From Galerina marginata (lineage: Eukaryota; Basidiomycota; Agaricomycetes; Agaricales; Galerinaceae): 64,000 nucleotides of DNA. Position 1 is the stretch's first letter. Each line of letters starts with the position of its first letter. Both the position numbers and the translations under genes were made by a program. This document shows, piece after piece, positions 34,689 to 46,907 of this stretch. The notes beneath the pieces were generated by a model. It worked only from the letters and a program-made list of their open reading frames with translations. It was not told the DNA's origin and made no database searches. The DNA lies in assembly GCA_023014335.1 (NCBI GenBank), contig JAECYW010000008.1, forward strand, positions 806,001-870,000, in the 5' to 3' direction.

Positions 34689-35611
34689 ATGGTTCATGCA
34701 CGAATGACCCTAGAATGCGCAGTCGCCCTACTCGCCACGCTTATTACCTCTATCCAACAAGTTTCCTCTCATCCAAACCCTCTTGGCCTCGGTAAGCGAG
34801 CGGCCGCGGACAATACTGTGATTGTTAGGGGAGTCGACGATTTCTGGTGCGACTCCATGCATTTATTTCATCTATATCACCTGGCTAACGAAGAGCGGGA
34901 ATCAGCCTAGTCGTTCCGAGGTGAATAAACCGTTTTCCATTTGGCGATGTTCCTGACACCCTCTTTCGTTATAAGAAACACCAATACGGACGTAGGCGAT
35001 AGCGAACAGCCAGGCGGGATGCAGTCTTATTGTACCACCACCGCGCATTTCTCGTCAGACCAAGGCGTTATTCCCAAGGACTTCTGGCGGAATGTTGAGT
35101 TTACTACTGGCAATGGGTATAATGGCGGGCGATACGCACAGCGTGCGTCCATTTCTTTTATTCTTATTCCCCATTGTCTGCTGCTGTTGAACTTGATTAA
35201 AAACTGACCAAGACTTCTTGGGCGATATTTAGTTACTGGCTGCATCAACCCTTACACGCTCGACAGGCTTAACCCAGATGATGAAGGCGGCCAATACGAT
35301 TCGAGCGGGGGTGCGGACGGGGATGGTAACCCTGCTGGAAGTGTGTGTACTGGGTGAGTTCACGGTCTCCAATGGTCAGGAGAGATAATAACTACCCAGA
35401 TAGTTACAACCACTACGTGGAAATCCTCGAGCCCGCTGGACCACGGGCGTGCATCAGGTGTTGTGACGACGAGGATGACTGCCCTACGAGCATGGGTGAG
35501 CAATACATATCTACGGTCCATCGCTGGCGAAACAACAGCTTACGTTCCTCGCCCGTAGACACGGCCGGGTGCCCTGAGGTTATTCCAGGAAATTATTATG
35601 ATTGCGCCTAG
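34689..35611 (+). CDS. small secreted protein, MAG-like family, copy 2
   Basis: Six exons (34689-34846, 34906-34920, 34976-35142, 35233-35353, 35404-35495 and 35559-35611) total 606 nt (201 aa). Exons 2-6 have exactly the lengths of copy 1 (15, 167, 121, 92, 53), which proves recent common descent of the structure. The signal peptide includes LECAVALLATLITSIQQVSS. A KR before AAADNTV marks a likely Kex2 cleavage. Landmarks are CLVVPR, VGDSEQPGGMQSYC, GGQYDSSGG, CIRCCDDEDDCP and CPEVIPGNYYDCA. The function is unknown, as for copy 1. The tail domain is more acidic than in copy 1. Confidence 0.87.
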
Positions 35612-37114
35612 ATAGCGATTCATGGATGATGATAATTTGCGCCGATGATGTCGGCCAGGTCGGGAAAGATCTAGCTATATTCGCAATTGTACAATCAAGC
35701 TATGCCTGTGAACAATCTATACCTGTTTCATTCTTCGCCGATTTTGCCAGACTGAGCTCTGCAAACCATTCGGAGTCGTAATACCGCTTTGAGAGATGTT
35801 CGGAGGCCAGAGAGACACCATGTCAGGACCATTGTTTTGGACATTCGGGGCTAATCGTGTTGAATGGTAATTTATGTTTTGCCCAAAGGCAACCGGTCCT
35901 CCGTGTTCTGCGCCTCCATCGACACTGTGCTAGGGCTACTGCTCGGAGTGGTGGAATGACCATATCTGGAAGAGACAACAGGTGATATCCCACCTATTGA
36001 CGAAAAGTAGCGAAAAGTACCCCAGAGGATTTCTCAATCCGAGGCTGAAATAGAAATTCTAATACTTGGTAGATGTTCCGACATTGGGTAGATTTGTAAA
36101 TCATCGTAGTGAGGACGCCCTTTCAAAGCACCCAGGACTCCGCAGCCAGACTGGTGACCCATTCATGGACGGCGTAAGTCGAGGCAGGTCAGTGCCAAAA
36201 TAGTAGGGACGAATCGATGACAAGAACCGTGTCGACCTGTCAAGACTAGGTGACTGATTATTTCCTGTCCATGTCAAATGTTGACGAGAACTCGGAAAAG
36301 CAAATTCATGACGTTCACGTATGGTACCAATGGCGATATGGTTGATCTGATGATGATAACTTTCAGATTCAGGGCGATAAGCAGGTGCTGTAGAAACAAG
36401 AAATTCTGGTGCAAGTCAGACTGTGCAAGTGACCTCCATGCATCGGCTCTGGTCCTACAGAATTGTTATCCAAAAACATAAACGGACAACCTCCGCAGAA
36501 TATCAGATTTATCCGTTCCAAAATTTGCAAGGCAGAGTAGAAAAATTTGTTGTCACTCACAAGAAACGTCCATCGGCGTTGCCCTCGAATCAACAAATTT
36601 AATTTCCCGAAGGTAGATATGTCGTACCCGTCCTATTCTAACGGTAGTATGAGCATTTCCTCTTCGCCGCGGTTGGTGCAAATTCCGGAATGTGTTGTGG
36701 TCCGTGGTCCAGGCAGACAAATAAGCCGACATTGTAGGATTCAACGGGCTTTGCCTAGTTATTCTTGTCCTCTTACCACAACAACGTCGAAAACGTGGTA
36801 CGTACTCATTGACGGATTTACCCTTTTTGAGGCTGAATGAAATGATGGTAGCTGCCAGGTAGCAGCATAATTTGCTGGAGGATTACAAGAACGCGGAGGA
36901 AGAGGGTATTTCAGGCACAATTTCCGCCTGGGCGGTGAGAACAGATTTATTATCGCCGAACAAGGTCTTCATTGACTTGCCATGTATGTAAAGGGTCGTT
37001 GTTGCTGCGAGCAACTTGCCTGCGCGGTACGTTTCTCATGTTCAACGCCTCGAGGCCGCGCTCTGACGTTTGTCGCACCCTTTCAGCTTGCACTAGCTCT
37101 GGCTTAAGACCGCG
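35612..37114. other. intergenic, no supported gene
   Basis: A 97-codon plus frame (36547-36840) containing MSYPSYSNGSMSISSSPRL is the only protein-like stretch. It has no domain and no splice partner that I could find. The right end is the promoter of the long proline-rich gene. Confidence 0.45.
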
Positions 37115-40100
37115 ATGGCTGGTTTCCTTCGCAAAAAAACCAAGCAGCAGGATTCAGCCATAAAGATATCGTCGCCAGTGACTCTGGCAAGTTCGGCTTC
37201 TGCGTCTCCGCCTCCATTATTCGCCCGGTTCGCCACGACCAACAATCCAAAAGATGTAACGCCGCGCATCGTGTCTTCTCCTATGCAACTGTCTGGTCAG
37301 CGGAGGGAACCGCAACGAGGTGGTTCAGGGAAAGGGTTTGGGCATTCAACCAGTTCGCTGGCTGCTGGCAGTCGGGAGGCCGAAATGGCACGCCGAAGGG
37401 TGCAGGAGACCCCACAATCAGGTTATGGTTCATCCCAGCGACCTGTTTCCCGAGTGATCGTGGATAAACCACTTCCTTCACCGATCGCTGCAAGCAACAG
37501 CGACAGCTCGGTTCGGCGAGCGACGATGAATCGAGGTGCAGGGCCTCCACCTGCGTTCCAGACACAACAGCAGCAGGGTATACGCTCATCGTCGTTGGAC
37601 ATTCGGGATCTAGAGAGCAAGCCGCTTCCTCGGCCTGGCTCCGCACAAGCATCGTACCAAAGTGGACCAGCAAGTCCTCCGTCAAATTATAAATTCACAC
37701 CAACAACCACACCGAAACGTAATGGATCCATTGGGGTTGGTCCGCCTGACACTAGTTTCAACCACAAGATGCAGCCAACACCAGCCGCTGGTTTTGGCCA
37801 GCAACGCCATCCTACGACCGACGACAATTTTGCTATCCAAACCCCAGCGCCACAGTTATCGAAACGGCCAACCATAGGACAGGAATTTCTTGGCAGCATC
37901 AACGGGATCGGAGGCGGTTCTTCGAACCGGCTGAGCCTAGCTGGACCCCGACAAATTCGACCAGATGGAACCCCAGTGTCGGACCGTGGTTTGGATCTAC
38001 CTCCTGAGTTTGCCTTGTTCCAGGTAAGTAAGCTTAATCTCATCCCCGACCTCCTTGAGGCTCGTTGCATTGGTGTGCCAATCGTCCAAATCAACCTTCC
38101 CTCCTGCCGACGGAGGAGAGGTTAACCCTCCATGCTCAGATTCCGCCCTCCGTGAAAATCTCGTCAGCTCTGGCATGATCGAGCTTGGGGCAGATAAGCT
38201 TGACCGGTACTTCCACGTGCGGTCGGAGAGGACGTAATGCCCAGGACGAGCAAGATTTTCTGGACTGTTATGATCTCATCGCGTAAAGCCAGCTCCCTTT
38301 TGCGCCTGTCTTTCTACTCTTTCCGGTCACTTTTACGCGTCTTAGTGTTGTAATCGTCGGTGATTATGGACTGATCGCTGATTTTCTCTGTCCACAGGAA
38401 TACAGCGATGCTATCTCCATCCCGAGTGCCCCAAATTCGCTGAACTCGCGCCGACCTTCTCTCAGCAGCATAAAGCCTACGGAACAGGTGCCTAGTTCTA
38501 CTATTCCGCCTTCGGTTAGTCCCTTTCTTTAATTTTAGCATGATATCATGAAGGCTTTTTCTGTCGCTGAGAAACTGCTTTTAGAGTGTCCATTTGGAAC
38601 GCGACGTTAAACAAGTTCAACCCCAACCTTCTATCCCACAATTCGCCAACAAACCCCAGCCACCCAGTCCTCCTTTGCCTCCTCCACCGCCTCCGGAAAT
38701 GGGTATTACGACGAGCCAGTTTGTAGGCCCCGATGTTTCAGCCCCAACTTTCAAAGATTTCCAACCGCCTCGCGTTTTGGCCACCACAAATGGTTCGCCA
38801 GCAACTTATAGTTACCAGAATCAACGTCAACTTCAACAACGACCCAACCAACCTAATGGTCGGCCAGTATCACCTCCTTTGCCTCCAGGTGCCGCGCAAC
38901 CAGCAAATTTTCAACATCTACAGTCACGACAGTCTGATGTTGCGTCTGCCCGTCATCAGCCGCCAAATTTGTATCAGCACCCTCAGCCACAGCCTCAGTC
39001 TTACAAACCACAACCGCAGCCACCAATGTCACAACCGCAGCCCCCAGCTCATCCACAACAGCAGCCGGCTCCTGTTTCGTTGCGGAAATCATCAAGTCTG
39101 CAAGGTGCCACTGCTCCCATGAGAGGCAAGCCCAGGATCTTCGCTGCTATGGAGGCCCAGGAGAATGAAGATGATCCGGCACCGGATGTTCTGCCCGGTC
39201 CACCACCGCCACTACTACATCAGCAGCATCAGCCACAAATTCGAAGTCAAACTATACCACAATACAACCCAGCACAGAATCAGCCGCAATACCAACCACA
39301 GTCGCAATCGCAATCACCACAACCTCACCACGTCATATCACATCGTCCACTTCCTCCGATCAACCATAACCAACAACATCCGCAACAGGCCTCACTTCTT
39401 CCGTCTGTAGAGTTTGCAACTCCCAAGTCTCGCCCAGAACCCCTTCCGAACAATGTTTCATCGAAGGAGACAGACTGGTTCTCTTCTCAGCCAATGCCGC
39501 CCCCTTCCATTCCGAAGGCTGCTATCCCAGACCAAGCACCTTTTCAACAACCTGACCTAGCTTTACGAACCCCTCGTACAAACCTTCCGCGGCCGCTACC
39601 CCAGGATGAACCCCGCCAACAGCTGCACTCGCCGCAGGCTACTCCTCGTGCAAGGAAGCTCAGCAAACCACGCAACAATTTAGACAACTCGTCCATCAGC
39701 AGCCATCCAAACGGCTCCAGCACAACCCTGCAGAGTTCTCCTGAAACTAATCACCGACTTCATCAGCATGGAAGCCACCGGAGCGTCTCGAGACCTATCC
39801 CGTCGACCCCCATGTCACCCAGCCGACCTCTGCCTGCGCAACCTGAGCCACCAGCTCAAGTCGATGAAGACACGATCCGGAATGCGGGTATCCCGTTGGA
39901 TGATGACCCTTTTGCGAGAGTGGAGGGCGTGACGATGCTGAAGCCCGCGACACCGCCACCTTCGAAAGAGGGAAGCATAAAGCGACTGCGGGATAAAGGC
40001 TCGCTGAAAGGGCCTTCTGCGTCTTCAGACAGCGTTATAGAGGGTGCTGCAGGGACAGATGACACGACGAATGGGTCTGTCGAAAGTGTGGCACAGCTGG

Positions 40101-41967
40101 CCAAACCTTTGAAAGAAAATGGTGCCACAACGCCTCTCACGCCTGTTTCGCCTGAAGACTACCGCCATTCGAGGAAAGAGCGCAAGCGCGGGAAGTCGGT
40201 CAACCCACCTCCCGCCACGGTGGTGGATGCTATCGCGGCTGTTGACAATCGCCCTCCACCTGAACCTTTCACGTTGGTAAAGTTCCTGTCGGACCCCCAT
40301 TTCTTGTCGACAATTTTGACCTTCCTTACATTCTACGATTGGTGTGTTCTGTCGGCAATTTCGAAGGAGATACGGGTCCTCCTTGTTCGGACTCCTGCTT
40401 TGAAAGAGGTGGTTTTGGAGTCTCACTTGAGGACAATTGGATATTCAAGGTGGATATGGGATGATCAAGAACCGTTAACGCTATCATTGCAGGTCGGTTG
40501 TTTGTTTTGTCTACTTTGACGCTTTTCTTATTAAGTTGCAGGATTTAAACGATTATATGAGAGGTGTCTCAACTCCGACCCATGAATACGCCCGCGTCGC
40601 TGGCATGTATGTTCACTCTCTAACAATACACCCGAACCACCGTGATCCATCTCTATCCGAAACTGTCCGAGCGCTCACTGCATCGACTCGTGCTTACACT
40701 CGCGTTCTGCTACGATTACGTGCTCAGGCTGAGAAGGAAGCTAGTTTGCAGAGTTTAAACCTCCCTCAACCACCTCCTTCCGCAACTTCTATGAAGTCGG
40801 GCAATTTCTCCCCAGCCCGAGGTGGAACTGCGTCGCGCGTCTCAAGTCGGGCACCCTCTCCGACGATCTCCAACAACTCACATTCTCATTATGGCCCTAC
40901 ACACACACCCGGTGCCATCCAGCAAACCTCTTCGCAGACAAGTCTTACCTTCCGATCGCCTTTGTTCCGACTTCGTCGCGCTCCACTCTTGCGCGTTTTC
41001 GTGCCCTCGCCAGAAGGCGATTGGCTGTCCGACAAAAGCGTGTTGGAATGCGAAGCGGAGTGCAAACGTGCAGGAGTTGGGCATCTCATGCGTTTAGGAG
41101 ATGTTGTTTGGGACGTCGCTGTCGGGGATGAAGGCAATGTGGGCAGATTGGTATGGGATGGCAGCTATCTCATTGTGAGTTTAACTTTCCCTTCCTTACT
41201 GGGCATGATGTGCCATGTCAAACGTTCAATGAGATTCAACTTGTGTTCGACAGGATCTGGATTATACCTACTCCCCAATTGGAGATCTTCCCAAATACCT
41301 TCCTACCTTGGCGTTTCCACCTTCTTATTTCCATCGAGTGATACGGACTGGGCCAAATGTCAGTAACCCAGTCGTTCATGTCGATATCAGCCCGTGGGGT
41401 GAGGAGATCGCCATGAACCTTCAACTTCTTCAAGATCGCGTAAGGACTGAAACGTAAGTTAAACAAAAGTTTCTCATTGTGAGCATACCTTACTTATAAG
41501 CTTCTCGTTCAATTAGCCCTCAAGGAGCGTATCACAACGTTGTCCGTTGGGTGCACCGATCTTCATTCTCTGTTCGACCTTCAAGAGGACCGCAGCGGTA
41601 CAACAACGGTGGTCGAGGGCCACCCTTCAACGGACGTATACCCATCCCAGACTCAAGTAACCTCTTCGTCGACGGAGGTTGGTATGGAACGATCGTTGTG
41701 GAAACTGAAGGCACGAATGAGGCTCTTGCAGATCTGCAGGATCGATGCGGGCCAGGGGCGTTCCCTCCACGACCGAGAGGGGTTAATGGACAGGTTAGCC
41801 AGGCCCAAGTAGAGAACAGGAAGGTTTTCCGGATCTTAAGAGAGAAAAGGTGAGCTCGGACAACATCCCTCGATTTTGATCAGGCGTGCTGATAGTCTCT
41901 CTTTGTCCATAGTCGGCCAGGAGAAATTTGGATTAAAGCTGTCAGCGTGAAAGAACGCCTCCTCTGA
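37115..41967 (+). CDS. long Pro/Gln-rich protein with F-box-like domain
   Basis: Seven exons (37115-38023, 38398-38514, 38585-40492, 40542-41174, 41254-41453, 41517-41849 and 41913-41967) total 4,155 nt (1,384 aa). Residues 1 to about 900 are disordered and rich in Pro, Gln and Ser. They contain poly-Pro runs (PSPPLPPPPPPE) that could bind SH3 or profilin-type partners. An F-box-like segment follows (about 902-965; FTLVKFLSDPHFLSTILTFL, TFYDWCVLSAISKEIRVLL). The conserved LNDYMRGVSTPTHEYARVAG and RALTASTRAYTRVLLRLRAQ come after it. The C-terminal globular part (WDGSYLIDLDYTYSP, VRWVHRS, WIKAVSVKERLL) looks conserved too. I believe orthologs occur widely in fungi, but I know no established function. 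The first intron is unusually long (374 nt) and contains a coding-looking cassette. Confidence 0.8.
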
Positions 41968-43082
41968 TCCGTTTCTGTCGTCCCGTGCTATGTTTATCAG
42001 CTTTCCCCCGTATTCTTTGCCACCGTTGAGTTTCATACCCATTCATCGTAATGTAGACCTCTGCTTTGCCAGTTTAATTTGTACGCTTTTCCGACATGCT
42101 GTGTTGTATCGTCCTTTTGCAAACATCCATTCGAAGTCGATTAGTCGACCTGTTGTTTTACAATTGCAATTCACTTTTTACTCCTAATTTATCAATTAAC
42201 ATTGTAGATTGTCGCTATTTCGTGAATCGAACCCTGGAATCTTTGTGCTAAATTTTTTATATTCATTCGACCCCTGTCGCTTTCTAATGGAATGAGCGGA
42301 ACAGAACTGGTTGAGGTTGTTCTCCAATGTGATTTACATAGCGGCAAGGGACCTTGAAAAGCCACGACCGTCCTATTATTCTGGTTACCAGCAAACATCT
42401 TCTTTGCATCTTCTTTTCTGCGACTCCCATTTTAGGGGTTGATATCGTTGACGCGTACTTATGTCACGTGTTAAAGGTTGGTCCCTTTTTGGGTCTCCGA
42501 GTCCCTTTTTGCTCATGGCCTCTTTCCTCCAAGTATCTCCTATAGCTAGCATTCATGCTTTTGATGACCTCAAAGATAGACTCGGCTTCGAATTTTCCAC
42601 CTATGGAGCAATTCTTCATTCTTCAACGGAATAGCCCAAAAAGTCCACCACTCCAGCGCCTGGCAGAACCCTGAGCTCCGAAGTCCCCCTGAAAATTTTC
42701 GGCAACATTGCATGCTGTATTAGCGCCCACAATTCAGTTAACGACCTCTCTTCTACTGGCCACCATTCGGCTTTGATTAACGATCTTGATGACCTCTAAC
42801 TTTGTTACACTCGAAAGTACACCGAGTCACCGCATATGCCGCGTTATTGACCACCTTAAGGGTAATTGGTTCTAATTTCCCTCTTTTGCTTCTCTCACTA
42901 ATTCCGAAATTGCTGACAGAAGCCCTAGAGTACTCGATAATCAAAAAATGTAGTGTCCTATCATCGTCACCCTTCTCAAAGGAATACGGAATACTGTCAC
43001 CAAATCAATGCTAGTAAAATGACACGTAAAGCCACCACCAGCCTTCTTCGCTTCGAAATTCGGTTCAAGATATTGTTCTCAT
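41968..43082. other. intergenic, no supported gene
   Basis: AT-rich 3' flank of the proline-rich gene, then the upstream region of the GH55 gene. Only short frames are present. Confidence 0.5.
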
Positions 43083-43090
43083 TATATAAA
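43083..43090 (+). promoter_or_regulatory. TATA box of the GH55 gene
   Basis: TATATAAA lies 73 nt upstream of the GH55 ATG. Confidence 0.6.
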
Positions 43091-43163
43091 GTCCACTACC
43101 CTTGCGTCTTGTCATTAGGCATCCCCCCAACTTGAACGTCGACTTGCTCGATCGTAAAAAACG

Positions 43164-46100
43164 ATGACGTCACGTGTCATACCACCCTCTTTGCTGATCA
43201 CATTCGCACTCACATTCCTTTCTTTTCATCTCCAAGTGCACGCCGCTGCCATATCCTCTACCAGAGAAGTTGTTGAAATGGCTCCATCGATATTGAAATC
43301 GCCCCTAAAATTCTTTTCATCTCATTCATCGTCGCGTTCAAATACATGCGACAAGCAGACCCCAGCACCAAGAACCGATGGCGCAAACACGAATCCCTTC
43401 TGGATGGAAAAGATCAAACATCAGGGACTATCACCGTTCAACTCCGATCCAAAAACGTACAAAGTCTTCAGAAATGTCAAAGTCCGCATTTTAACGCGTT
43501 TCTTGTGGCTTACAGCTGACGATGCCTGCAAACCGTAGGACTATGGTGCCATCGGCGATGGCGTGCACGATGATACTGCTGCCATCAAGTACGATTCTTT
43601 TTTAACTCTCAAGCTTTTCATCTTACACGCGCCTTTGCTAGCCTTGCTATCACCTCTCAGAACCGATGTGGTGGTGGTGGATGCTCTTCCTCAACGTAAG
43701 TCCATTCTAAAACGTGTCGAGATTATAGAACTTGCTCAGCGTGCTACGTTTTTGCAGGGTTTCGCCAGCCATCGTTTATTTTCCGCAAGGGTAACTGAGA
43801 TTTTATTTTCCTTATATCTGGTAGAATCAACATTTTTGCGCAGGACATATCTCGTATCTGCCCCCATTGTTCCGTATTACTATACCCAGCTTATTGGCGA
43901 TGCCAAAGTTCCGCCGACGCTACTAGCTGCCCCCAGTTTTAATGGCTTTGCGGTTATCGGTGTGTCATGGATTGCTATTCATTGCAAAAGCTCTTACATT
44001 TGTATGCCGTAGACGCGAATCCCTATATCCCAGAGGGTGGAGGCGCTCAATACTTTGGCGCGACGAACAATTTGTAGGCCTGAGTACTTGCCTCAAATTC
44101 CTGCGTCCACCTGTTCATTCTTCTTGTGCAGCCATCGTTCCATCAGGAACTTCGTTATCGATGTCACGCTGTCAGTTCTGTTTTCTTCCGTCTAAACCAA
44201 TCGCACTCTGTATCCGAGACACTTAACGTGGATTTCAACAGAGTTCCTCCCGAAAAACAACAAGGGACGGGTATACACTGGCAAGTTGCCCAGGCTACAT
44301 CCCTCATAAACATCGTTTTTGAGATGTCTGCCGCCCCTAATACTGCCCATCAAGGTCATTTAATATTCGCATCTCAACATCATGCTGACTGATACTTTCA
44401 TCTTGTAGGTATATGGATGGAAAATGGGAGGTTGGTACTTGTTTCCCTTGATAAATGTACTGCGAAGTTCACAATTTCCACAGTGGTGGTTTTATGGGCG
44501 ATTTGGTATTCAATGGAGGTAATTCTCTCTCGAAATGATTCTTTTACGAGTAACCATCCCAAATTTTATAGGAAAATTTGCTATCTGGGGTGGAAATCAA
44601 CAGTCTGTTTTCCACTTCTATGCCAACGGACTTCTTTTCACCACACATCATTAAGGTTCACAGTAAGAAATATCACTGTCAATAATGCACAGACTGGCGT
44701 CTACAGTCTGTGGAACTGGGGTAAGCCTCATGTCAGTTTTGTCTTTCCAGATATTCTGCTGAACTCTTGAAAGGATGGACCTATCAAGATGTCAAATTCA
44801 ACAACTGCCAGGTGTGCTACGTCGCCTTCATTCGTGAAGCAAAGTTTGAATGAAACGCACAGGTTGGATTTGATATATCCACTGGAGGCCTCACGGTGGA
44901 GAATCAGGTACTTTATAAACCTTATGGATTCCAATGCTGCTCGACTCAAAACCAATTTAGACTACAGGAGCGCAGGCCATCATCGACGCCGTGGTAACCA
45001 ATACCCCCTACTTCATACGCACATCCCAAGCTTCGAACGGCAGTCTGGCTGGGTCGATTGTCATCAATAATGCCAAACTCACCAATGTGCCAGTTGCAGT
45101 GGGCGTGGCTAACGGTTCAGCCGTTCTTCTCGGTACATCTCCGGCTGTGAGAACGAAGACCATCACATCATGGGTGCAAGGCAATGTCTATGAAGGCACT
45201 AACCCCAAGGGTACCTTCATACAGGGCAATGTGGCCGCACCTACCAAGGCTGCCTCGTTGCTTGGCTCGGACGGGAAGATCGTCAGTCGTGGTCATCCCC
45301 AGTACGAAGACCATGACGTGTCTGATTTCATCAGCGCGAGAGACCATGGTGCTAAAGGGGATGGTGTAACCGATGATACGGAGGCCCTTCAAGCTCTATT
45401 CGATAAGGTTTCATTCAAGCTTTATCCAATGACCTATCACTTACTCAAACCTTGACCTATTAGTATGCTTCGTGCAAGATCATCTTCCTCGATGCGGGTT
45501 TCTATATCGTGTCTTCGACTCTGACTATACCCGCTGGCACTCGCCTCGTAGGAGAGGCTTGGTCGGTACTCGCAGGCAAAGGGGCAGCATTCCAGGACCA
45601 ATATGATCCGCAGGTGGTAGTCAAAGTCGGCAAGATAGGGCAACAGTCGGATGGTCCGACGGAAATTACAGATGTGGTCTTCACAACAGTCGGGCCTGCC
45701 GCTGGCGCCATTGTTGTTGAGTGGAATGTCCGAGAACCTGAGGGCATGCAGGCAGGTGCTGGGATGTGGGATACACATATTAGGTGAAGTTTCCAGTCGT
45801 TATATGGCATAAGCAGACGAACTTATGGACTTCGATGACAGACTTGCTGGCAGTAGGTCCCGATAGTCACTCTGAAACCTCTGAAATCATAACCTGTTCC
45901 GTAGGCGCTGGAACGATGCTCGACGGATCGAATTGCCCTACAAATGGGTCTGGAGGCTACGACAATTGTTACGCTGCTTTTCTCAGCCTCCATATAACCC
46001 CTTTTGCTACTGGTTACTTCGAGGTAAATATTTGTATCCTTTCATACGCTTTGTACTTAACCTTATCTTTTGTAGGGCACCTGGGTCTGGCTGGCGGATC

Positions 46101-46907
46101 ACGATTTAGACAAAAAAGAAGAGGGTCAGGTCACCGTTTACGCTGGTCGAGGGATACTTTCTCAATCCCAGGGACCTGTGTGGATGATTGGAACCGCTTG
46201 TATGTTACCTTATTGCATATTTTTTTTGCTCTACATTGATTGGCTGTTTATGCAGCAGAGCATCATGTTATCTACCAATACAACTTGGTCGGGGCTAAAA
46301 ATCACTACATGGGCTTGATACAAACAGAGAGCGTACGTCCTTTCTTTCCTGATTTGACCTTCTGCGTCTTCAAACATGGAGTGATGGCTATATATTTATG
46401 CTATATAGCCCTACTTCCAACCCAAGCCCGCTGTTCCAGCGCCATTCAGCATAAACCCGTTATATTTGGATCCTATTCCCTATTACGGAACTGCGTCTGC
46501 TTGGGCTTTGACAGTGTCCGCTTCTGACAATATTCTAATCTTCGGTGAGTCTGAGACTTTCTATTCTTTTTGTTTGGACATGGCTTATTCGACCTAATGT
46601 TTGTTGATGCTTTGCAGGTGCCGGGTTATATAGCTTTTTCGTGGTAAATATTTTCTCGATGCCCCCGCCGTACAACCTGCGATCTAATCATGTTCATGTT
46701 GCCCAGAACTACTCTCAAGATTGTGTGACCACCCGAAATTGCCAGGCTCAAATCGCGAACATTGACTCGGTCTCTGGTGTTGATATCTACAGCCTCTCGA
46801 CTGTGGCTTCGACTTATCAGCTCAGCGTCGACGGCTCAGGGGTGATCAACCAGAAGGACAATATCGATGGCTTTGCGTCTACCGTTACAGTGTGGAGCTC
46901 GAAATAA
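43164..46907 (+). CDS. secreted GH55 beta-1,3-glucanase
   Basis: GH55 enzymes are double right-handed beta-helix exo/endo-beta-1,3-glucanases that act on fungal wall or laminarin-type glucan. The start has a signal peptide (PPSLLITFALTFLSFHLQVH, cut near AAA). Spliced exons give two helical halves, each opening with the same turn: DYGAIGDGVHDDTAAI (near 43540) and DHGAKGDGVTDDTEAL (near 45340). Other landmarks are NRCGGGGCSSST, GTGIHWQVAQATSLINIVFE, GKFAIWGGNQQFTVRNITVN, GAGMWDTHIRVGG, GTWVWLADHDLD, GLIQTESPYFQP, and a Cys-rich C-terminal part (QDCVTTRNCQAQI) ending TVTVWSSK. IQTESPYFQP belongs to the active-site side, but I do not assign a catalytic residue. The gene is very intron-rich (more than ten introns). 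Exon 2 starts at 43539 and exon 3 at 43642. It seems complete and functional. Confidence 0.9.

Noticed and set aside
38024..38397. Adding the 60-codon cassette to the proline-rich protein as a normal exon
   Set aside because: No visible acceptor gives the right phase, while the direct join CAG/GAA at 38023/38398 is in frame. It is kept as a finding only.
42215..42245. B-box-like GGTTCGATTC on the minus strand, possible tRNA
   Set aside because: No T-stem pairing and no matching A box or acceptor stem could be formed around it.
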